From Bifidobacterium goeldii (lineage in GTDB: Bacteria > Actinomycetota > Actinomycetes > Actinomycetales > Bifidobacteriaceae): a DNA stretch of 64,000 bases. A program made the translations under genes and the position numbers. This document shows positions 33,722-42,637 of the stretch, piece by piece. The stretch is taken from the NCBI RefSeq assembly GCF_003951095.1, contig NZ_QXGL01000001.1, positions 806,001-870,000 on the forward strand, given 5' to 3'. Position 1 is the stretch's first letter. The number at the start of each line of letters is the position of its first letter. The notes beneath the pieces are model-generated. The model saw only the letters and a program-made list of their open reading frames with translations, was not told the origin of the DNA and made no database searches.

Positions 33722-34552
33722 ATGCAATACATTGACCAGACCATTACCGGCGTTGACGGCAGCGAAGCGCGTTTTGTCGGCTATGTGCTTGATAACAGCG
33801 AGGAGATTGATCCAGATCGTCACCGTCCAGCCGTGCTGGTGATTCCTGGCGGCGGCTATCAGATGACGTCGGATCGTGAGGCTGAGCCGGTGGCGATGAA
33901 GTTTGTTGCAGCCGGATACCAGGCGTTTGCACTGCGCTATTCGTGCGCGCCGAGCGTGTACCCGACGGCATTGCTTGAGGCCGCGCAGGCGATGACGTTG
34001 ATTCGTGACCATGCCGACGAATGGCATGTGGATGTGAACCGTGTGGCTGCAATCGGTTTTTCTGCAGGCGGCCATTTGGCTGCAAATTTGGCGACTTCGG
34101 TTGGCGATGATGATCTTGCGGCCGCTGGCTATGATCCGGATGCTGTGCGCCCAAATGCACTGATGCTCGCCTATCCGGTGATCACTGCTGGCGAGTTTGC
34201 GCATCGCGGCAGCTTTGACGCGCTGCTTGGTGCGACGCGTAAGGATGATGCTGAGTGGCTGGATAAGCTCTCAATTGAGCAGCATATTGATGCGAAGACT
34301 CCACCAGTGTTTGTATGGCATACGATGACCGACATGGATGTGCCGGTGGAGAACACGCTAATGCTGATCGCCGCCTGCCGTGCCGCAGGAGCGAGTATCG
34401 AAGCTCACCTGTTCCCCGAAGGCGGGCACGGTACTGCACTCGGTAACGAGGAGACCGCCGTGCGTAACAACCCGGCCGCTACGATTGTGCCATGCGTGCA
34501 GATCTGGCCAAAGCTGGCTGTTGATTGGTTGAAGCGCACATTCGCCGCATAA
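33722..34552 (+). CDS. Alpha/beta-hydrolase, acetyl-oligosaccharide esterase-like
   Basis: A 276-residue soluble esterase. The oxyanion motif is PGGGYQMTS, the nucleophile serine sits in GFSAGG, the acid is probably the Asp in WHTMTDMDVPV and the base is His in PEGGHGTALG. The set resembles bacterial acetyl-xylooligosaccharide and BD-FAE type esterases. AGGAGG precedes the ATG by 5 bases, which decides the start over a longer frame. Absence of a signal peptide and position after the cellobiose phosphorylase gene suggest de-acylation of imported, plant-derived oligosaccharides. Confidence 0.85.
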   Translation: MQYIDQTITGVDGSEARFVGYVLDNSEEIDPDRHRPAVLVIPGGGYQMTSDREAEPVAMKFVAAGYQAFALRYSCAPSVYPTALLEAAQAMTLIRDHADEWHVDVNRVAAIGFSAGGHLAANLATSVGDDDLAAAGYDPDAVRPNALMLAYPVITAGEFAHRGSFDALLGATRKDDAEWLDKLSIEQHIDAKTPPVFVWHTMTDMDVPVENTLMLIAACRAAGASIEAHLFPEGGHGTALGNEETAVRNNPAATIVPCVQIWPKLAVDWLKRTFAA

Positions 34553-34573
34553 CTTTACGCGTACCTTATGTTA

Positions 34574-34605
34574 AATGCCGGCGCCCTTATGGGAGCGCCG
34601 GCATT
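34574..34605. terminator. Bidirectional terminator hairpin
   Basis: AATGCCGGCGC (34574-34584) pairs with GCGCCGGCATT (34595-34605) around a 10-base loop, between the convergent esterase and GH3 genes. Confidence 0.75.
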
Positions 34606-34622
34606 CGCATGTTTATCGCGCG

Positions 34623-36887
34623 TTACTCAGTAATGTTCTTCGTAAGCTTGGCGTACTCGTCAAGCAGGTAGGAGGCAAGGGTCTTACCGCCCTCGCCCAG
34701 CAGCGTAGGCAGCGAGTTGATGGGCATGGACTGGAGGAACATGCGCATCATGGCGTTGTCTGGCAGAGTGGGCAGACCGTTGGTGCCAGCAGCGGCGATG
34801 GCGGCTGCGACAACCTTGCCGCCCACCGGGTCGGACTCCCACTCACCGTACGTGGACCACTCGTTGAGGGGCAGCGACTTGTTATCACCATCGAGCGTCA
34901 CGTTCACACTCGCAGCGATATCGCGGCTCGCTGTGCCGACCTCGATGCCGTATTCGCCCGCCTCAACGTGCCAGTCACCAAACTTCTCAGACCAGTAGGC
35001 GAACGCGCGCTCGTCCAGATCGATGGTCACGGTCTTGGACTCGCCAGCCTTGAGGAACACCTTCTCGAAGCCCTTGAGCTCATGCTTCGGACGAGCCACG
35101 TCGGAGGCGCCCGGAGCCACGTACACCTGCACGGTTTCAGCGGCGTCCACGTCGGAGGTGTTGGTGACGGTCGCGGTCACACAGGCGGTGTTGGCACCGG
35201 TCTTGGTGGCGGAAACCTCGGAGATCTCGAAGGTTGCATAGCTCAGGCCGTAGCCGAACGGGTAATCAACAGCCTTGCCGTAGGTGTCGTAGTAGCGGTA
35301 GCCGACGAACACGCCTTCGCCGTAGTCAACGTGGCCTTCCTCGCCGGGCCAGTTGAGCATGCTCGGGTCGTCATTGATGTCCAACGGAATGGACTGCGCG
35401 AGCTTGCCGGAGGGGCTGACCGCGCCGAAAATCACGTCAGCGAGCGCCGGGCCGCCGGCCTGACCGAGCAGCCAGGATTCGAGGATGCCCTTGGCGTACT
35501 TCGCCCACGGGTTCACGGTGACGACGGAGCCGTTGGAGAGTACAACGACAACGTTCTTGTTGACGGCGGCGACCTGCTCAAGCAGGGCGATCTGCTTGGC
35601 GGGCATGTCGAGGGTGTCGCGGTCGAAGCCTTCGGATTCGGCAGCTTCCGGCAGACCAAGGAACATGAGCACGACGTCGGCACCCTTGGCGGTTTCAACA
35701 GCCTGCGCTTCGAGCGCCGGGTCGGCCGGCTCAAGATCGAGCGTGAAGCCGGGCGCGAAGTCAGCGTCAATACCGCGAGCGGTGAGCGTGTCGAGGAAGC
35801 TGGTCATCTTCGTGGGAGTGATGTGCGAGGAGCCGCCGCCCTGGTAGCGCGGGGTGCGAGCGAATTCGCCGATAATCGCGACCTTCTTGCTGGCAGCAGC
35901 GTCAAGCGGCAGGATTGCGTCGTCGTTCTTGAGCAGCACCATCGATTCGATGGCAGCCTGGTGAGCGACTTCGTCGTGCGCGTCAACGTCGAAGCGGTAA
36001 CCGTCGATGCTCATCGCGGCGCGAGTTTTGTTCACCAAGTCGATCATGCCTTGTGCCATCGCGTCGAGCTGAGCGGGGGCGATACGGCCGTCACGGGCAG
36101 CGTAGACGATCTGTTCATCGGTGTAGGTTGGCGGCATTTCGAGGTTCAGGCCGGCGTTGAGAGAGGCGACGCGGTCATGGTCGGCACCCCAGTCGGACAT
36201 GACGATGCCCTTAAAGCCCCACTCGTTGCGCAACACGTCGGTGAGCAGCCAACGATTCTGGGCGGAGTGCACGCCGTTGATGCGGTTGTAGGAGCACATG
36301 ATCGTCCATGGCTGGGCGGTCTTGACGATGTGTTCGAAGGCCGGCAGGTAGATTTCACGCAGGGCGCGCTGCGAGATGCGCGCGTCAACGCGCAGGCGGT
36401 CGGTCTCCTGATTGTTGGCGGCGAAGTGCTTCAGCGACGTGCCTACGCCCTTGGACTGGACGCCGGCGACGATGCCGACCGCCTCATGACCGGCGAGGTA
36501 CGGATCTTCGGACCAGTATTCGAAGCAGCGGCCGCCGAGCGGATTGCGCTTGATGTTGACGCCAGGGCCGAGAATGACGGCGACTTTCTCTTGAATGCAT
36601 TCTTCTGCCATGGCCTCGCCCACCTGGTGGATGAGCTCAGGGTTCCACGAGCTGGACAGGCCGGCGGCCGGCGGGAAGCAGGTGGCTGGCACAGAGTCGT
36701 CCAGATCGGTTTCGCCGGTGCTGGCGGCTAGGGACTTCCTGAGGCCGTGGGGGCCGTCGGTGATCATGTAGCCGGGGATGCCCTTGGCCTCGACGCCCTG
36801 CAGGTGCCAGGCGTCGCCGCCGGAGGTCAGTGATGCTTTTTCTTCAAGCGTGAGGTCCTTGACGGATGGGTAGCTGCTCTCGCTCAT
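34623..36887 (-). CDS. GH3 beta-glucosidase (first copy)
   Basis: The 754-residue enzyme hydrolyses terminal beta-glucose from oligosaccharides or aryl glucosides. The GH3 core is complete: TDGPHGLR, KHFAANNQETDR, and the nucleophile Asp in GFKGIVMSDWGAD; the C-terminal part has the alpha/beta sandwich and a fibronectin type III domain (ending near residue 660). About 85 further residues form a helical tail. GAAGGAG precedes the start. There is no signal peptide, so it is cytoplasmic. A divergent TetR gene with dyad operators between them suggests local control. Confidence 0.94.
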   Translation of the reverse strand: MSESSYPSVKDLTLEEKASLTSGGDAWHLQGVEAKGIPGYMITDGPHGLRKSLAASTGETDLDDSVPATCFPPAAGLSSSWNPELIHQVGEAMAEECIQEKVAVILGPGVNIKRNPLGGRCFEYWSEDPYLAGHEAVGIVAGVQSKGVGTSLKHFAANNQETDRLRVDARISQRALREIYLPAFEHIVKTAQPWTIMCSYNRINGVHSAQNRWLLTDVLRNEWGFKGIVMSDWGADHDRVASLNAGLNLEMPPTYTDEQIVYAARDGRIAPAQLDAMAQGMIDLVNKTRAAMSIDGYRFDVDAHDEVAHQAAIESMVLLKNDDAILPLDAAASKKVAIIGEFARTPRYQGGGSSHITPTKMTSFLDTLTARGIDADFAPGFTLDLEPADPALEAQAVETAKGADVVLMFLGLPEAAESEGFDRDTLDMPAKQIALLEQVAAVNKNVVVVLSNGSVVTVNPWAKYAKGILESWLLGQAGGPALADVIFGAVSPSGKLAQSIPLDINDDPSMLNWPGEEGHVDYGEGVFVGYRYYDTYGKAVDYPFGYGLSYATFEISEVSATKTGANTACVTATVTNTSDVDAAETVQVYVAPGASDVARPKHELKGFEKVFLKAGESKTVTIDLDERAFAYWSEKFGDWHVEAGEYGIEVGTASRDIAASVNVTLDGDNKSLPLNEWSTYGEWESDPVGGKVVAAAIAAAGTNGLPTLPDNAMMRMFLQSMPINSLPTLLGEGGKTLASYLLDEYAKLTKNITE

Positions 36888-37023
36888 ACTGTCTCCTTCA
36901 TGTGCGTTGTGTTGGCGAGCTGCACTTGTAGCTCGGCGATGTTGATGTGTGTTGTGGTCTTATTGGTATGCGGTGACGGGTGGTAAGCTCCCACTCCTTT
37001 GTGAATCGGAACTCACACTTCAA

Positions 37024-37101
37024 ACCAACCGGTTGGTAGGTAGATTATCAAATAATCATCTTCGACACGCAGAAAGTATTTGTAAAGCTTACCTACCAAC
37101 C
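37024..37101. promoter_or_regulatory. TetR operators between GH3 and tetR
   Basis: The perfect palindrome ACCAACCGGTTGGT lies at 37024-37037. Within it starts GGTTGGTAGGTA (37031-37042), whose exact reverse complement TACCTACCAACC occurs at 37090-37101, just before the TetR start. The two sites face each other across 47 bases containing both promoters. Confidence 0.7.
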
Positions 37102-37115
37102 GTAAGGTTAGCGAT

Positions 37116-37787
37116 ATGAGTACTACGAACGATAACCGTCGCGACACTGATGTACGCGGCGCTGATACACGCAGCACTGACGCACAAATCGCTGACATGC
37201 GCGATGCAGCGCACACCAACGATAGCGATCGACTGAATGCAATCCTCGACGCTACGATCGAATACTTCGGCCGCCTCGGCTACTACGGCACCTCACTGCA
37301 GCGCATCGCTGACGCAGTAGGCTTAACCAAAGCTGGCGTACTGCATTACGCCGGCAGCAAGGAAGGACTGCTGAGCCTCGTACTCACCGAACGGTACGAT
37401 CGCGAAACCGAGTCGATTACCGAAAGCATGGTCACCGAGGAACGGCCGCTGATCGCCAACATGTGGCGGCGAACCGTCGCTGTCAACAACCACCGGCCTG
37501 CACTCGTGCATATGTTCTCAACCTTGAGCGCCGAAGCTCTTGACCCCGGCCACCCTGCGCATGAGTATTTCGCGCGCCGAGAGCAAAGCATTGTGTCGAA
37601 CGCAATGAATATCAACTGGCAAGTGCCAGATGGCGTCAATGTGCAACATGTTTTGCAAGCAGGCTTTTCGATGATGGACGGCCTGCAATTGCGATGGCTG
37701 CGCTCCCCCGGCCAAGATCTGAACGCCATGTGGGCCGAATGCGAGGATGCGCTATTGCCACTGCCGCTGTGGGAGGGCTACCGCTGA
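37116..37787 (+). CDS. TetR-family regulator of GH3 beta-glucosidase
   Basis: The 223-residue protein has a hydrophilic N-terminal extension of about 40 residues rich in Asp and Thr, then the TetR helix-turn-helix (ILDATIEYFGRLGYYGTSLQRIADAVGLTKAGVLHYAGSKEGLL). The C-terminal ligand domain ends MMDGLQLRWLRSPGQDLN, a motif shared with the TetR at 48447-49103. It is divergent from a GH3 gene, and strong dyads lie between. AAGG precedes the ATG. A beta-glucoside or its aglycone is the probable ligand, by inference. Confidence 0.9.
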   Translation: MSTTNDNRRDTDVRGADTRSTDAQIADMRDAAHTNDSDRLNAILDATIEYFGRLGYYGTSLQRIADAVGLTKAGVLHYAGSKEGLLSLVLTERYDRETESITESMVTEERPLIANMWRRTVAVNNHRPALVHMFSTLSAEALDPGHPAHEYFARREQSIVSNAMNINWQVPDGVNVQHVLQAGFSMMDGLQLRWLRSPGQDLNAMWAECEDALLPLPLWEGYR

Positions 37788-37821
37788 TTCATGCCGCCAG
37801 ATTCGCCGAAAGGAGACCCGC

Positions 37822-38526
37822 ATGGCCAGACTGCTGCTAGTTGAAGACGAGTCGCGCATGGCGCAGGCTGTCGCTGAGCTGTTGCGCCGGGAAGGCTATG
37901 CGGTTGACGTGTGTGGCGATGGCGAGTCCGGCGCGCAGGCCATCCGCGAGCGCACATATGATGCGATGATTCTCGATGTGATGCTTCCAGGACGTTCAGG
38001 CACGAGTCTGGCCACGATGACGCGCGATCTGGGATTGACCACGCCGATTATCATGCTAACTGCGAAGACCTCGGTGGACGACAAGGTAACCGGCTTAGAT
38101 TCAGGTGCGGATGATTATCTAACTAAACCATTCGCCGTGCCAGAACTACTGGCTCGCGTACGCGCACAATTGCGCCGAGTTGGGGCGTTAGACGATCATG
38201 CCGCGTGCTCACGTACCCGCACATTCGCCGATCTGTCGTGGGATGTATCGTCGCTAACACTGCGCTGCACGACCAGCGGTCAATCCACAACGCTCAGTCA
38301 GCGCGAATCCGCCTTGTTCGAGACGCTACTCGACAATGCCGATCAGGTACTTTCGCGCGATCAGCTGCGCGCAGCCGCATGGCCACAAGCCTATGGCAGT
38401 GATTACAACAGCGTCGAAGTGTATTGTTCGTTCCTACGTCGCAAGCTCGCATTCGTTGGTTCGACGGTTCAGATCAGGGCTGTGCGGGGGCTTGGTTATG
38501 TGTTGCGCGATGGAAAGGACAGCTGA
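37822..38526 (+). CDS. OmpR-family response regulator
   Basis: A 234-residue regulator with an N-terminal receiver domain (LLLVEDE, phosphorylation site Asp in AMILDVMLPGRSG, Lys in YLTKPF) and a C-terminal winged helix (LSQRESALFETLLDN... VEVYCSFLRRKL). GAAAGGAG precedes the ATG at 37822. The sensor kinase gene starts 2 bases after its stop, so they are co-translated. Tandem 11-bp repeats before the lipoprotein gene downstream are a likely binding site. Confidence 0.95.
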   Translation: MARLLLVEDESRMAQAVAELLRREGYAVDVCGDGESGAQAIRERTYDAMILDVMLPGRSGTSLATMTRDLGLTTPIIMLTAKTSVDDKVTGLDSGADDYLTKPFAVPELLARVRAQLRRVGALDDHAACSRTRTFADLSWDVSSLTLRCTTSGQSTTLSQRESALFETLLDNADQVLSRDQLRAAAWPQAYGSDYNSVEVYCSFLRRKLAFVGSTVQIRAVRGLGYVLRDGKDS

Positions 38527-38528
38527 TC

Positions 38529-40052
38529 ATGTCTACCAGCTCGCATCACTCTCCTCACGCATGGCGACTGCCGCCACACTCATCGCACGACCCACTCTTT
38601 CGCCGTTCGCGGCGGCGTATCGTCGCAGCGATTCTTGGTGTGCTCATCGTACTGGTCGCAGGGCTGGTCGCGTTGATCTACACGACCAGCTATCGCGAAG
38701 TGTCCTCGCGTAACGAGCGCATGCTTGAACAGTACGCGGCAGTGTATTGGGAGCATGGTTTGCCTGGTACCGACACTCCCCCAACTTCTGACGATTCGTG
38801 GCCGGCCGGTCAGCCGCAATCCGACGTAGCTGCCAACGGTGATTCTGCGCAATCCAACACGCAATCCAACACGCAACCGTCACAGCAGACTCCGAGTGGA
38901 TTGCCAGCAACAGATACGTACACGTCGCAGACGTTCTATGCAGTCGTGTTCGATGCTACGGGCACGGTCAGCGACTACGCGGGCAATTCATCCGCGGGTA
39001 TCACCGAGCAAGCGCTTGCCACAGCCGGCAAATCAATGGCAGCACAACATCACATCACATGGGCGCATGCGAACGCCAATCTGAGCGAACCGGACGTACT
39101 CGCTACCGGATCCCTGGACCAATGGATGTACCGGATTGAGCAGTATGACGGGCGCACGCTCATAGTGATGATGGATAACACGGTCATGGATGAGAACATG
39201 GCCACGCTGATGCGCTATACGGCGATGTTTGGGGCGATTGCGTTCGTGCTGCTCGCTATTGCGGCCTGGGGGCTTGCGTGGCTGATCATGTTGCCGTTGG
39301 AACGTGCACACGCCGAGCAGCGACGGTTCGTTGCCGACGCCGGTCATGAGTTGAAAACGCCGGTCGCCACGATCGGCGTGAATGCGGAGTTGTTACGACG
39401 CGATATCGGTGATAATCCGTGGCTTGACAATATTGAGTTTGAAAATCAGCGTATGAGCCGTTTGGTTGCGCAACTTTTGGAGCTTGCTCATGCGGAAGCA
39501 AGCGTCGAAGCCGGATCGTCGCATGATGATGTCATGCCGTCCGTCGATCTGAGCCGACTGGTATCCGGCTGTTTGCTCGCGTGCGAGCCGGTCGCGTTCG
39601 AGCATGGATTACGTTTTGAGGAGCGAGTTGAGGAGCGAGTGCTAGTGCGAGGTAACGAAACGCAACTCGGCGAACTGATATCAATTCTGTTCGACAATGC
39701 GGTCGATCATGCACATATAGATGCGACGAACACTGCAACGAACAACACGGCAAACAGCACAACAACTAGCGCCGCTACGGACGGCGTACTCGACGTCATC
39801 CACGTCGCGCTGCACGCGGAACATGGTCGCGTAATCCTCAGCGTCACAAACCCCGGTTCACTATCGCCGGAACAGATCACCCATTTGTTCGACCGCTTCT
39901 ACCGCGTCGATGCTGCGCACTCCGGTGCTGGCACTCATTACGGACTTGGCCTATCCATCGCGCATGCGATCGTTGCTGCTCATCACGGCACTATTTCCTG
40001 CAGCAGCGAGGCCGACCATGTCACGTTCACTGTTTCGATGCCGTCCGCCTGA
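38529..40052 (+). CDS. Sensor histidine kinase
   Basis: The 507-residue kinase has two membrane helices (about 30-53 and 228-250) enclosing an extracellular sensor of about 170 residues with a Gln/Asn/Thr/Ser-rich insertion. HisKA shows the phospho-acceptor in DAGHELKTPVATIG; HATPase_c has the N box ILFDNAVDHAH and G box YGLGLSIAHAIV. A stretch of about 20 residues rich in Thr and Asn is inserted after the N box, which is unusual. No HAMP domain is evident. It pairs with the response regulator upstream; the signal is unknown but the downstream target suggests a plant ester or polyphenol. Confidence 0.93.
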   Translation: MSTSSHHSPHAWRLPPHSSHDPLFRRSRRRIVAAILGVLIVLVAGLVALIYTTSYREVSSRNERMLEQYAAVYWEHGLPGTDTPPTSDDSWPAGQPQSDVAANGDSAQSNTQSNTQPSQQTPSGLPATDTYTSQTFYAVVFDATGTVSDYAGNSSAGITEQALATAGKSMAAQHHITWAHANANLSEPDVLATGSLDQWMYRIEQYDGRTLIVMMDNTVMDENMATLMRYTAMFGAIAFVLLAIAAWGLAWLIMLPLERAHAEQRRFVADAGHELKTPVATIGVNAELLRRDIGDNPWLDNIEFENQRMSRLVAQLLELAHAEASVEAGSSHDDVMPSVDLSRLVSGCLLACEPVAFEHGLRFEERVEERVLVRGNETQLGELISILFDNAVDHAHIDATNTATNNTANSTTTSAATDGVLDVIHVALHAEHGRVILSVTNPGSLSPEQITHLFDRFYRVDAAHSGAGTHYGLGLSIAHAIVAAHHGTISCSSEADHVTFTVSMPSA

Positions 40053-40087
40053 GCCATCACGCGCCCAATCCGGCTCAGCGCAGCTGG

Positions 40088-40120
40088 TTCAATCTTCGTT
40101 CAATGTTCGCGGGCTACCTT
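40088..40120 (+). promoter_or_regulatory. Candidate response-regulator site and promoter of the tannase-like gene
   Basis: TTCAATCTTCG (40088-40098) and TTCAATGTTCG (40099-40109) are adjacent 11-bp direct repeats with one mismatch, the spacing OmpR-type dimers use. They occupy the -35 position, followed by a possible -10 TACCTT (40115-40120). The lipoprotein gene starts 45 bases on. Confidence 0.65.
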
Positions 40121-40165
40121 GACGGCAATGGACGCGAACGGCGTCCCTGAACGTGAAGGAAGACC

Positions 40166-42472
40166 ATGACCAGACATGCATCACGCCGCAAGATAGCGGC
40201 GGCGCTGGCAGCAGCAAGCGCACTGTGCGTCGCGCTCGCCGGATGCGCTGGAACCAGCAGTAACACAGCAACCAGCACAACCTCATCATCCACATCAACC
40301 GCTAAGACGACCACCGCTGCAGTCAAGGACACAGCAACCAAAACCACCATCGAAAGTACGCTGAACCTCAAGAACAATACCGACCAAGCGTGGACCTACC
40401 AGAGCGACGCTGATGCGTGGGTACTTTCGATTGTCTCGGCTGTCACGAATCCGGAACTGCCCGACCAACAGGGCGTTTCGGTCGCCGTTCCGGGCGCATA
40501 TGTGACCGGCATTGACACGGACGGTGACGGTACGGCGGATACGACTGCACAAACCGCGACCAGCGGTACCGCGGTCAAGGGCTCGCTCGTGATCGACTAT
40601 AAGGCCACGATCACCAGTGAAAACGGGCAGACGTACACCGCTGCAACCGCGCCGATCATCTTCACCACGGGCGCGGCCGGCTACAGCTCGCAGAACAATC
40701 AGCTCGCCTCCACGCAGTACGCGGCCGACGGTTACATCGCGATGGCGTCCGGCAATCGCGGCAAACAGAGCACCGTCACTGATGCCGACGGCAACACGAC
40801 GTACACGGGCGACGCGCCACTGTGCCTGGTGGATCAGAAGGCGGCCGCGCGCTATGTGAAGTACAACATCATGCTCGGCAATCTGCCCGGCAACGTGGAT
40901 CGACTGGTTACCACGGGCGGCTCGGGTGGCGGCGCGCACGCTGCAATGTTTGCCGCGACCGGCAACAACGAGGACTACTATGATTATCTAGCCGAGGCGG
41001 GCGCAGTCGGCGTGTACAAGACCACAGACGGCGGCTGGACGTCGAGCGTGACGATCAACAACACAACGAAGGCGATTTCGGATGGCGCGTGGGGCACGAT
41101 CGCGTACAGTGCGATTACTCCGCTCGCTCAGGCTGATATGGCGCTCGCATTCGAGTATTATCTCGACCCGGATCACGAGTATTCGTCCGATTTTCAGAAG
41201 AAGATGGCCAAATATCTTGCGGCCGAATACATGGAGTACATTAACGGGCTGAATCTGAAGGTTAAAGAATCGGCAGTCGGCTTCGACTTGAACGGTGACG
41301 GCGACAAGAAGGATACGGTTAAGCTCACCATTGAGCATGATTCCGGCAGCAAGTACAAGAGCACGAATGGCTATCACGGCACGTATCTTGACCTGTATTT
41401 GGCCGAATTCGAGCAGAATCTGCAATGGTATGTTGACAATCTCGGCTATGCGAGCGGCTGGACGTGGTTCGACAAGGACGGTAATGCGCTGTCTGACGCC
41501 GAAGTGGCGGCGATGAGTACAGCAGACAAGGCGACCGCATTTTTGGAAGGCCGCTATGCGAAGAGTTCATCTAGCAGCGACGGCATGGGCAGGCCGGGCG
41601 GCGCGGGTGGTAGCGGCACTCCCGGCGATGGCAATGCGCCGAGCGGTGAGCCGCCCAGTGGCGAAGCACCCAGCGGAGAAACACCGTCCGGCGCTGCCCC
41701 TAACGGCGGGAGCAGCAGCTCCTCATCCCAGACTGAGGTCGTCGGCACGCCGGATGCTGGCACCACACAGTCGTCGAGCGGCTCGCAGGATTCCGCAAAC
41801 TACGATTCGTTCTCCGCGATGCTCGCTGCATATAAGTCCGATATCGCGAGCGTCGAGCAGGGCGACAAGTACGGCAACAACATCGTCGAACTGTACGATC
41901 CGCTCAACTACATCGGTGCAGACGGCACGGATGATCCAACGTGGACGCGCGTAGTGATGGGCGCATCCGAGGGCGATATGTCGATGTTCGGTTCGCTGAA
42001 CATGGAGATTGCATGGCTAAACGCCGGTGTGAACGCGACGATCGAATGGCAGTGGGATGGCGGTCACGTGCCCTCCGAAACGCTGGGCGAATCGCTGTCG
42101 CTAACCGTTGACGAAATGGTCGGCAAGTATGACAAGTCCGCCAAGAAGATCACCAAGGCGAAGGCCGAAACTGTGACAGAAAACGGCGATGCGACCGAGG
42201 CAACCGGCACGGATATCAGCAGCTGGGTGAAGACCAAGAAATCTTCGAAGACGACATCTGGGCTGTCTGTTTCGTTCACGTTGGCAGCAGCTGCGGCTTA
42301 TCGTGCCAAGGGTGCGAGCAAAGCGGTGCCCGGATTCGACGTGATTGACTACGGTCAGGAGGATTACGAGTTCGGCAATGCCACACAAGATGCGCGGCAT
42401 TGGGACAAGTACGTGCTCGCTGTGCTACAAGAACACGAAGACGAACTATCGCCACTGTTTAACGCCAGCTGA
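40166..42472 (+). CDS. Secreted tannase-like alpha/beta-hydrolase lipoprotein
   Basis: A 768-residue exported protein. The signal peptide ends in the lipobox LAGC near residue 27, followed by a Ser/Thr-rich tether. The nucleophile motif is TGGSGGGAHAA (residues about 248-258) and the C-terminal part has DGGHVP and DVIDYGQEDYEFG, compatible with the Asp/His of a tannase or feruloyl-esterase fold. A low-complexity linker rich in PSGE repeats and serines (about residues 465-545) splits the catalytic domain, in the place where tannases carry a lid insertion. GAAGGA precedes the ATG. It would hydrolyse galloyl or similar esters outside the cell. The family call is by motif memory; it may be another polyphenol esterase. 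Confidence 0.7.
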   Translation: MTRHASRRKIAAALAAASALCVALAGCAGTSSNTATSTTSSSTSTAKTTTAAVKDTATKTTIESTLNLKNNTDQAWTYQSDADAWVLSIVSAVTNPELPDQQGVSVAVPGAYVTGIDTDGDGTADTTAQTATSGTAVKGSLVIDYKATITSENGQTYTAATAPIIFTTGAAGYSSQNNQLASTQYAADGYIAMASGNRGKQSTVTDADGNTTYTGDAPLCLVDQKAAARYVKYNIMLGNLPGNVDRLVTTGGSGGGAHAAMFAATGNNEDYYDYLAEAGAVGVYKTTDGGWTSSVTINNTTKAISDGAWGTIAYSAITPLAQADMALAFEYYLDPDHEYSSDFQKKMAKYLAAEYMEYINGLNLKVKESAVGFDLNGDGDKKDTVKLTIEHDSGSKYKSTNGYHGTYLDLYLAEFEQNLQWYVDNLGYASGWTWFDKDGNALSDAEVAAMSTADKATAFLEGRYAKSSSSSDGMGRPGGAGGSGTPGDGNAPSGEPPSGEAPSGETPSGAAPNGGSSSSSSQTEVVGTPDAGTTQSSSGSQDSANYDSFSAMLAAYKSDIASVEQGDKYGNNIVELYDPLNYIGADGTDDPTWTRVVMGASEGDMSMFGSLNMEIAWLNAGVNATIEWQWDGGHVPSETLGESLSLTVDEMVGKYDKSAKKITKAKAETVTENGDATEATGTDISSWVKTKKSSKTTSGLSVSFTLAAAAAYRAKGASKAVPGFDVIDYGQEDYEFGNATQDARHWDKYVLAVLQEHEDELSPLFNAS

Positions 42473-42484
42473 CAGTCCACTCAC

Positions 42485-42525
42485 GGTTCCGTCTGCCAAC
42501 AGAGGCTCGGCAGACGGAACCTTTT
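42485..42525 (+). terminator. Rho-independent terminator of the TCS-tannase operon
   Basis: GGTTCCGTCTGCC (42485-42497) pairs with GGCAGACGGAACC (42509-42521), 13 bp, followed by TTTT. It lies 12 bases after the stop. Confidence 0.9.
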
Positions 42526-42637
42526 CAGACCTGAGCAACGCAACACACAGCCTCTCAGCATCACAGCACGATCACCCATCACCCTTCTAAGATGAGAAGC
42601 GAGAGTTGCGAAATGCGAATGCGGGGAGGCAGCACTC

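Noticed and set aside
34575..36731. Long open frame opposite the first GH3 gene
   Set aside because: Antisense shadow with low-complexity composition and no ribosome site.
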